From Cryphonectria parasitica EP155 (Eukaryota; Ascomycota; Sordariomycetes; Diaporthales; Cryphonectriaceae), in contig NW_024468918.1 of assembly GCF_011745365.1 (NCBI RefSeq), forward strand, positions 186,001-250,000: 64,000 nucleotides of DNA, read 5' to 3'. Made by a program: the position numbers and the translations under genes. Numbering within the stretch: the stretch's first letter is position 1; every line of letters begins with the position of its first letter. Positions 57,102 to 64,000 of this stretch are shown one piece after another. The notes under the pieces are model-generated. The model worked only from the letters and a program-made list of their open reading frames with translations. It searched no databases and was not told the DNA's origin.

Positions 57102-57290
57102 GTAAGCACAGTTCCGTTCACCTTAGCTCCTCAACAGGCGCACAACCATCCTCAGCCCAGCAACAAGATAGCGCACCTGTCTTCACTGAAGAGAGGGGGA
57201 GGAAGGGGAGGTCCGTTTTTTAAGAACGCGCCCCCAAGCATTTTACTTTTGATATCTCAATCCCCAAAGTCTCCTAACCTTTTCTTCCAG
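57102..57290 (+). other. Probable 5' UTR intron of the elongase gene
   Basis: Donor CAG|GTAAGC at 57102, branch-like CTAAC at about 57273 and a pyrimidine tract with CTTCCAG ending at 57290, 52 bases before the start codon. No coding frame spans it, so it would be a leader intron. Confidence 0.55.
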
Positions 57291-57342
57291 GATCCAGTCA
57301 CACGACCAGTTCAGACTCATTTCCGAACGCGCCGAAGTCACC

Positions 57343-58624
57343 ATGGACACCGCGACCTCCGCTACCTTCTACGAGCATTTGCCGCTGCCGACCATCGACC
57401 GGCCCTTCGGAATCCAACTATGGCCTATCTTTAGCAAGGTCTGGGAGGCTTTGGTTGGCTACCCGGCCGAGGACTTCAGGTTCCAGGCTGGCACCACGCC
57501 CATGTCTACGCTCAAGGAGACTGGCATCTTCGTCATCTGCTACTACATCGTCATCTTTGGTGGCCGTGAATGGATGCGCAAGAAGGATTCCTTCCAGCTT
57601 AAGACGCTCTTTCTGATTCACAACTTCATCCTCACGGCTGTCTCCGCTACCCTCCTCGCCCTCTTCGTCGAGCAGATTCTGCCCACTGTGGTCCGCAAGG
57701 GCATCTTTTACGCCATCTGCGACTATGACGGTGGCTGGACGCAGCCTCTTGTTGTCCTGTACTACGTGAGTGTTACCCCTGCAGGCCCTTTCCCCTGTGC
57801 TGCTAGTCATGTTCTGGAAATGCTGACTCTCCGTCCCAAGTTGAATTACCTCACCAAGTACGTCGAGCTTCTGGATACCGTCTTCCTCTTCCTTAAGAAG
57901 AAGCCTCTGAGTAAGAATTTTCCCTCTCTTCCCCTCTTCGTCCTCTTTGCCCCGGTACCACCTTTTTCTCTCTTGAGCGGCCTTGCTGACGTGCTTTATT
58001 TCTTCTACCTTTCAGCCTTCCTCCATTGCTACCACCATGGCGCCACCGCTGTCCTTTGCTACACTCAGCTTCTCGGTAGCACCCCTGTATCTTGGGTCGT
58101 CATCACACTCAACTTGACCGTCCACGTTGTCATGTACTGGTACTACTTCCAGAGCGCCCGTGGAGTCCGGTGCTGGTGGAAGGAGTGGGTCACTCGTCTC
58201 CAGATCATTCAGTTCATTATCGACCTCGGTAGGTTTTTTTCCTTGCCTCAAACCTCCTCCCCCCTTCTCAAAACAACCGGCTGATCAGTGAACAGGCTTC
58301 GTCTACTTCGCGTCGTACACGTACTTCACGTCGACCTACTTCAGTTGGATGCCCAATGCCGGCAAGTGCGGAGGTGAGGAGTTTGCTGCTTTCTCTGGAA
58401 TCGGCGTCTTGACTTCGTACCTCGTGCTCTTCATCTCTTTCTATCTCGCCACATACAAGAAGGGCGGCAAGGGTGACCACCGCAAGGGCCTCCGCCGCAT
58501 GTCTCAGGCTCCTCTGCCCGACCCCCACGACCTCCTTGCCAAGAAGGGCCCGATCATCAACGGCGATGCCAAGACCACCGGGGCCAAGGTCACCAACTCG
58601 ACTACCCGGTCCCGAAAGGCATAA
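57343..58624 (+). CDS. ELO-family very-long-chain fatty acid elongase
   Basis: Four exons (57343-57765, 57841-57910, 58016-58228, 58296-58624) give 344 aa. It is a multi-pass ER membrane 3-ketoacyl-CoA synthase of the GNS1/SUR4 family. Signatures: YYLNYLTKYVELLDTVFLFL with KKKPL, the His box FLHCYHHGATA (HxxHH, spliced as T-FLHCYHH), VHVVMYWYYFQSARG and WKEWVTRLQIIQFIIDLGF. At least six hydrophobic segments are visible. The C-terminus is basic (KKGGKGDHRKGLRR) and could serve in ER retention. It probably extends C18-C24 acyl chains for sphingolipids, like yeast Elo2/Elo3; which one is not decidable. Intron 1 has a non-pyrimidine CCCAAG acceptor. Introns 1 and 2 have lengths of 3n and no stop codon. 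Confidence 0.93.
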
Positions 58625-60172
58625 AGGTTTTGACCTGGGCGTTCTGGGAGGTAGGCAGTCCAGCCTGCCTCAAAATGCCAGAGATCTTGTCACCGACAGC
58701 AGCATCTTGACAGCACGGCACTGTGTCATCAATTGACAAGTCACGACACGGTCATGAATCCTGTGCCTGTTTTGTTGTGGTCTTCTCGTCGGAAATATGC
58801 CAAGACCCTCTCTGGGTTCTCCTCTGGCTCCCTGAGGTTGAGGTGGTGGTTGTTGTTGTGTTACTGTTTATGAGTAATGCCCATGCATTTGGTGATTCGA
58901 ATTTGGATCATGGCATACAAGGTGGCACGCCGGATAGGTTTACAGTGTGTTACGGCGGAGTAAAGGTCGGTGATGGGTCACTTGACTTTAAAGAGTGTAT
59001 CAAAAAAGTTAATGCGGGATGACTTTGTCCGGTACCGGGTCCCACGAGAGGGGCGGTGACAGCACAGACATGAAGTTGGATTTGGCTTTCATGATGAGAT
59101 GAACGAACCACCTGGCAAGATTAAGAGAAAGAAAGACAAAAGACAAGAGACGACACCGTCCCGCCCTGCTACGAACCATGCCAAAAGAAACGAACGGCGG
59201 CGTGTACTCGTCTGGAGGGCCCTCTCCTATCTTCACTTGTCACATATTGGATTAAGAAGAGCATAGTCCTGCCAGTATACGTCAGGACGCTTTGTGTTTT
59301 TTATAATAATTCCTAATAATGAACCATGATCAATGGGGATGAAGTCCTACTATATATGTGAGATCTAATGGGAGTAAGAATGGTTTACCCAAGTGGGACT
59401 ATGTAGAACTTCGGGACCGGAAAAGATGCTCACCTCGCCGTCCTATCATTCCCTCGCGAGAAGTGTAAGAAATAGCCTCAAGACGCACATCGCTAGAGTT
59501 TGTTTTCCTTTTTCCCTCTTCTTCTTTCTTTTCTTTCTGTTCGTCTTTTCGACTATTGGTTTTCTTTTTTCTGACCTGCCATGGTTTGATGCCTGCCTAT
59601 CAGCGCATGGGCTTGGTGATTCAAGTCTTTAGTTCCAACGAATCCCGGAGATAGAGAAACAGCATAGGATAGTGTAGAGGAATATAAAATTTCAATTTGT
59701 AACTTGATCTTGACCTCATTCTTAACACGTGTTCGAATTTGATGGTAGGAAAAGTTCACTACGCAAGTATGGCGGAATTTATTTCAAATTTCATTTTTTT
59801 TTCAATATATAAAAGAATTAGAACCTGTATTGACGGTGCTATGACTCCTCTTTTCCTCTCGGCTGTGCGGATGGGGTTTTATGTACGTATGTAGTGGTGA
59901 TGATGGTAGCCACCACCCTTTTAAAAAAAAACCCTCCTCCCAGACGGAGACGGGAGGGGGAACTCGCGCAAGCCGTGATGGTAGTATGATGAACGAATGA
60001 CTCCCAAACACCTCTCGATAGAATGGTATCAACCCTCCCCGAGTTATAATAGCAAAATATGAAGAAAGAGAAAGAAAAAAAAATTGAACCAAAATTGTTC
60101 AACATTCTCTGTGAGACCGCCTAAGTGTTGTCCAATCTAGTCCTACTGATCCACCCACATGGATCCCGTCTC
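58625..60172. other. Convergent 3' interval, elongase and DUF3455 gene
   Basis: About 1.55 kb, AT-rich from 59250 to 60100 with several T/A runs. No coding region or structured RNA was recognised. Confidence 0.5.
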
Positions 60173-61175
60173 CTATGAGTCTGACTCGTAGAACCAGTAT
60201 CTGTTGGGAAAAGAAAAGTCAAAATTAGCACGGCTGGCCAGACACTAGGAACAACACAAGAGAGAAGGTTATATGTGTAAGACTTACTGCGCGCTGTACT
60301 GCACCTCAAAGGCAGCATCCATGCCGGCACAAGTGGCCGGCGGCGATCCACCAGCTGTCTCAACCCGGTACACCTCCTGCAGCTTCCCCGTGGCGCCCTC
60401 ACGAGCCGTCAGCTTGAGCCAAGCGACGGCGCCGTCTCCGCTCTGGCCGGTTGGCGAACCAGCAGGGGCGTTGGTGGTGGCATTCTTGGCGCAGGGGGCC
60501 TCGCCGAGCTCCCAGTTGGTCGTGTTGAGGTTGAAGAATGGGGTGGTGCTGTCGAGGAAGTAGTGGTGGCCCGAGATCATATAGTCACCGGGTGCGAGGC
60601 GCTCATCGGTAGAGGCTGGGACGAGGTTGGCCGGGTAGGAGGAGGCGGTGGACAGGTTGAAGTTGAGGGCGACGCCGGGAAGCATGGCGAGCAGGTCTGG
60701 GTAGGTGCTGGCGATGCAAGTAGCGTTGAAGAGGGTGGCAGCGGCACCGATGGCAGTAGGTGCGGCGGTTGCGTTGGAAGTGTCACAGGTGTAGTTTTGC
60801 GTGCCGCGGCCAATGGCGACGTGCTTGAGAGTGAGGCCTGCGTTGACAGTCGGGAGAGGAGATGCTGCTGTAAGAGTTTTTGACTATGGTTAGCCAAACA
60901 AGAACTGTATATGGGAGTATATATGAGATATATTTATATAGGTATATAAAGTTCTCGGACTTACATGCTACTGGCAGCACTGCTTTGCTGAGGTCGCACG
61001 TTGGCGAGCTGGACATCTGCTTCCCCGAGGAGATCTTCTGGGCCAGAAGGTTGAAGTACTCTGACAGGTCGTCGACGGAGCTGGGTGTGGCGGCGTCAAC
61101 GTTGAGCTGTGGGTAGGTAGGGGCCGCGAGGGCGGTGCTGGCACACAGTGCCGAAACCAGTATCGATGTCCTCAT
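60173..61175 (-). CDS. Secreted DUF3455-family protein
   Basis: Three exons (60965-61175, 60288-60867, 60173-60200) give 272 aa. The signal peptide is clear (MRTSILVSALCASTALAAPT). The DUF3455 core starts at VAIGRGTQNYTCDTSNATAA and includes a GATLFN-like AAATLFNATCIAST, GDYMISGHHYFLDSTTPFFN, a GDGAVAWLKLTAREGATGKL segment and EVYRVETAGGSPPATCAGMD near the C-terminus, ending QYWFYESDS. Paired Cys and N-x-T/S sites fit an extracellular protein. The molecular function of this family is not established; similar fungal proteins are sometimes loosely labelled malate dehydrogenase, which nothing here supports. The last exon is only 28 nt and completes the conserved QYWFY end. Confidence 0.85.
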
Positions 61176-63938
61176 GTTGGCGGTTGTTGGGTTTGGTGCC
61201 TTTTTTTCCTTTCTTTTTTCTCTGCGACAGGATCGTTGGAAGAAGTTGTTCCCGATATATCTCTTTCTCTCACTCCAGGTGATGTCAGAGTGTGTATTTG
61301 TCAAGACCTAGTAAGGAAAAGAAGAGTCGGCCCAAGGAAAAGGAATCAAGAGAAGTAAGGAAAAAATGAAATGCCAAAAAAGAAGCAGACCCAAGACGAC
61401 AGAAAGGGAAGATGGAAGATGAGAAGAATATATGGAAGGAAAAGAGAAGTGTGTGTTCTAAATAGAATCCAAAGAGACGAGACATGTCTGGCGAGGGGAC
61501 ACGGGAATTTCTTATACACGTGCATGCAGGACGAGGCTGGCCTCGCTTGTAGGTCGGCGGCACGCACGACGGCGCGGTAGGGTAGGCCAGGCGAACCCAT
61601 GCACGTCCCTTGCCAGACAAACCTTACTGTAGTACATACATAGTAACATATTACGGTAGTATTCGTGGAGAGTGGAGAGACAAGAACAAGCCGGGCGGTC
61701 CATCTCGAAGATCTTTGGACGGGACTGCAGGGCTCCACGTCCGAGAATAGAACATCTGCTTTTCTTGGGTGGTATCCGCACGGGAAAAAGAAAAGCAACG
61801 GGCGGGGAGTGGACGACTGCCGCGGGAAAGAAGAGAACGAGAGAGACAAGCGTATACACGCGAATGCAACCCAGGCGCTGGAGACTGTGAGTGGTTGAGG
61901 AGGTTAGGCTTTGACATGGGTCGAGATGGAGGGTTGGGGAATGAGTGGACGTTGAGTGGTCGGCGCGGCTGATAGGTTGACAGGGGATGAGTGGGAGGTG
62001 GTTTCCCCATGTCGACGGTAACGGGGTCCCCTGTTGAGTGGTCCTTCTGCTAGGCGCTGGGGCAATGAATTTTTTTTTTTTTTAACCATGTACTTTACTT
62101 ACTGTACTGTGGTATGTATAGTACTTTCCTTATTCTTGTTTTCTTCGTAGGTACGTACCACCACCAATACTGCAGCTGTCCTTGGGTTTTTCTCTTCCTG
62201 GTGGGTATTTTGTTCCTCAACCGTCTTCTCTCCACCGTCCAGAGATGAGAGGGTACTGGCGTCAACCTTAGAAATGAAGTCCATCTTGACAGACAATTCT
62301 TTCCAAAAGATGATGTAGAAGAATGAAATGATCTTTTCTCCCGCTCTAGAACCTCTCCCGCCGACGAACCAAGATTCACTACTGCAAAACATCAGATCTC
62401 AGTCCACATTGATCATCATGATCCTCATCAAGCATCCACCACCCGCCCATCGTCTCTGTATGATCCACCATCCATACCATATTTACCCAGCAGAACACAA
62501 TCTGCCTCCACCACAAGACCGCCCTCCAACCAGAAAGATGATCTGCTGGGTGCCACCCACACCATGCAGCAAAAAGCAAGACCTCTTTGCGTTGGCGCCG
62601 GCGGTTAGACACCTGGTCTGGCTCGGCTCGCTTCCCGTGGCTCGACAGAAATAGGTAATACGCAAGGCCCAACCAGCAGCGCGGCTAGACGGGAGGAAAA
62701 TGCTACCATACTATCATACCTTATGGTGCCTCGAGTGCGGTACGTACTCAAGTACCTACCCACACCCAGGGAGGAACGCAAGGAAAGAGCCTTGGTGTGG
62801 GTGGGTCTAAGACAAGAGAGGGCGGGGAGAAGCGTCTGCAGCAGCCAATGAGAACCATCCTTCTCAGGGTCCCCTCCAAGCCCGGGCGGTTAACCGTGCA
62901 ACTTTCAACCTGGCCTTTTCCCCACACAACCCAAAGCGATATCCATCCGTCGAACCTCTTTCTCTCTCTTTCTCTGTCTCTTTTGCCCTGCTTGAGCTGT
63001 CGCACCGACAGGGCTCACTCAGGTCCTCGTCTCTGCCGCGCCCGCCCGGGATCTCATTGGACTCTTTGCCGAGAGGGGGAGCATTGTTCCCGCTTCACGT
63101 CTTGTGATTGGCCTTTCCTCCTGCTCCTCTCCTCTCACAAAAATAAAAGAAGCGAGAATGAGGGAGGGTAGGCAATATATCGCGAGCCGGCATTCATTTG
63201 TCCGTCCGTGACCCTGTTCTGTTCTCGGCAGAAAAGGGAAAGCAAGGCAGTGATGGGGTGGAGCCCAGAAAACATTGCGAAACATTGTTTCCTTGAGAGA
63301 AACCTGCCATGCATCCAATGCAGCAGCAGGCCATCCTCTCTTATCTTGCTCTATCTCTCTGAAAAAGAAGCGAGAGAGAGAGCCACAGGATTCCCTCCCC
63401 AGGGGAATCATTGGTTCGTCTCAAGGGCGTCGTGGCACGGCACGGCATGTTCCTTTTCCACTCGGTGCCGCCTCCTCTCGTTCCAGCCAAGAGAGAGGAA
63501 ATGTACATTGTATTACCACACACCATGCAGCAGAAAGTGGCAACACCACGCAGGCCGCCTTAACGGGCCAGCGTTTAGCTGAAAATGATCAATTAATTCC
63601 CCGACCGGCTCGGCCACTCTCGTCAATCCATTTCCCCCTCCCCTCCTTCTTCTACCCCCCCAGTAGGAGAGGTGAGATTGGTCAGAGGCATTGGCGGTTC
63701 CTCCGGCATTCGAGATGGTGGAGGGGAAGACAGGCGACGACGGATAACTCTCACAAAGATCTGACAGGTATGACTACCCGGCCTCGTTAGGTTGAACATG
63801 AGCACGGGCAGTTCGTGGTCCGGATAGGTTGGGTGGGACGCTGAACCGCCGGCGAACGAAGGGTCGGTACCCACAGTCTCGTTTCTTTCTTTGTTTTCCC
63901 TCTTCTTTTCTTCCTCCCCTCCCTTCAAGGTCTTCACA
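61176..63938. other. Long intergenic interval near the right edge
   Basis: About 2.8 kb upstream of two divergent starts. It holds T14 at 62070-62083, several CT tracts (for example 62960-62985) and AG-rich blocks. Reading frames are short and unlike coding sequence. No gene was recognised. Confidence 0.5.
62070..62083. repeat. Homopolymer of 14 T
   Basis: An uninterrupted T14 run in intergenic DNA. Confidence 0.9.
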
Positions 63939-64000
63939 ATGAAACGAAGCACACGCACTGCCGCCACGAAATCTCGGCACTTCTCCGGTCTTGAACGGTA
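63939..64000 (+). CDS. Probable start of a gene running off the window
   Basis: An ATG in good context (CACAATGA) follows a long CT-rich leader (63880-63935). The frame stays open to the window end, MKRSTRTAATKSRHFSGLER, which is basic as expected for a nuclear or mitochondrial N-terminus. Only about 20 codons are visible, so the product cannot be named. Confidence 0.4.
   Translation, partial: MKRSTRTAATKSRHFSGLER

Larger units (their letters stand above)
54807..57342. other. 2.5 kb interval between COX6 and the elongase
   Basis: No gene is called. The right third (56780-57342) is a strongly pyrimidine-rich elongase leader with a probable 5' UTR intron. The middle (55440-55935, minus strand) has short coding-like pieces, listed separately. 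The part next to COX6 is its leader and promoter. Confidence 0.45.

Overview
This 64 kb window is nuclear DNA of a filamentous ascomycete, most likely a Sordariomycete. The evidence is mixed-orientation housekeeping genes at about one per 3 kb, short introns (45-220 nt, one exception near 1.5 kb) with GTRAGT-like donors and CAG/TAG acceptors, pyrimidine-rich leaders, GC-rich wobble positions, and a chromodomain gene resembling CDP-2 of the Neurospora HCHC silencing complex. I found 20 supportable protein-coding genes, plus one that probably starts at the right edge. No rRNA, tRNA, CRISPR array or intact transposon was recognised. Exon borders were worked out by hand from splice motifs and reading phase; all the complete models below close in frame.

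Layout, left to right. 1-2357 has no recognised gene. 2358-3337 (-) is a flavin-reductase-like mitochondrial protein, divergent from mitochondrial ribosomal protein bL31m (3769-4485 +). 4917-6918 (-) is the retromer sorting nexin VPS5. 7901-11822 (-) is TFIID subunit TAF5, with a very long first intron that holds a possible alternative first exon. 12713-14348 (+) is an acyl-CoA dehydrogenase ending in a peroxisomal signal. 15254-15795 (+) is a Spo12-family mitotic exit protein. 16265-17587 (-) is the DRG/Rbg1 GTPase, divergent from the splicing factor CWC2 (18307-19630 +). 20717-25756 (-) is the eIF2alpha kinase GCN2/CPC-3, divergent from a Cut12-domain spindle pole body protein (26466-28452 +). 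28823-29964 (+) is urease accessory protein UreF. 31412-33554 (-) is the DEAD-box helicase DED1. 35478-36311 (-) is proteasome beta4 (PRE1), divergent from U3 snoRNP protein RRP9 (36753-38684 +). 39608-43395 (-) is a Ulp2-type SUMO protease. 45093-47230 (-) is a secreted acid sphingomyelinase. 49043-53137 (+) is the CDP-2-like chromodomain protein. 53949-54806 (-) is cytochrome c oxidase subunit COX6. 57343-58624 (+) is an ELO fatty acid elongase. 60173-61175 (-) is a secreted DUF3455 protein. A new CDS probably starts at 63939 (+).

This is core eukaryotic machinery (translation, splicing, transcription, chromatin, proteasome, mitochondria, trafficking), not a pathway cluster. Several genes are divergent pairs sharing 0.4-0.7 kb promoters. 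I saw no clear new system. The points most worth a second look are the TAF5 5' structure, an in-frame TAG inside the CDP-2-like gene that a 45-nt intron would remove, a PRE1 start codon split by an intron, two stop-free introns of length 3n in the elongase gene, a 14-bp perfect palindrome in the PRE1/RRP9 promoter, and coding-like fragments at 55.4-55.9 kb.
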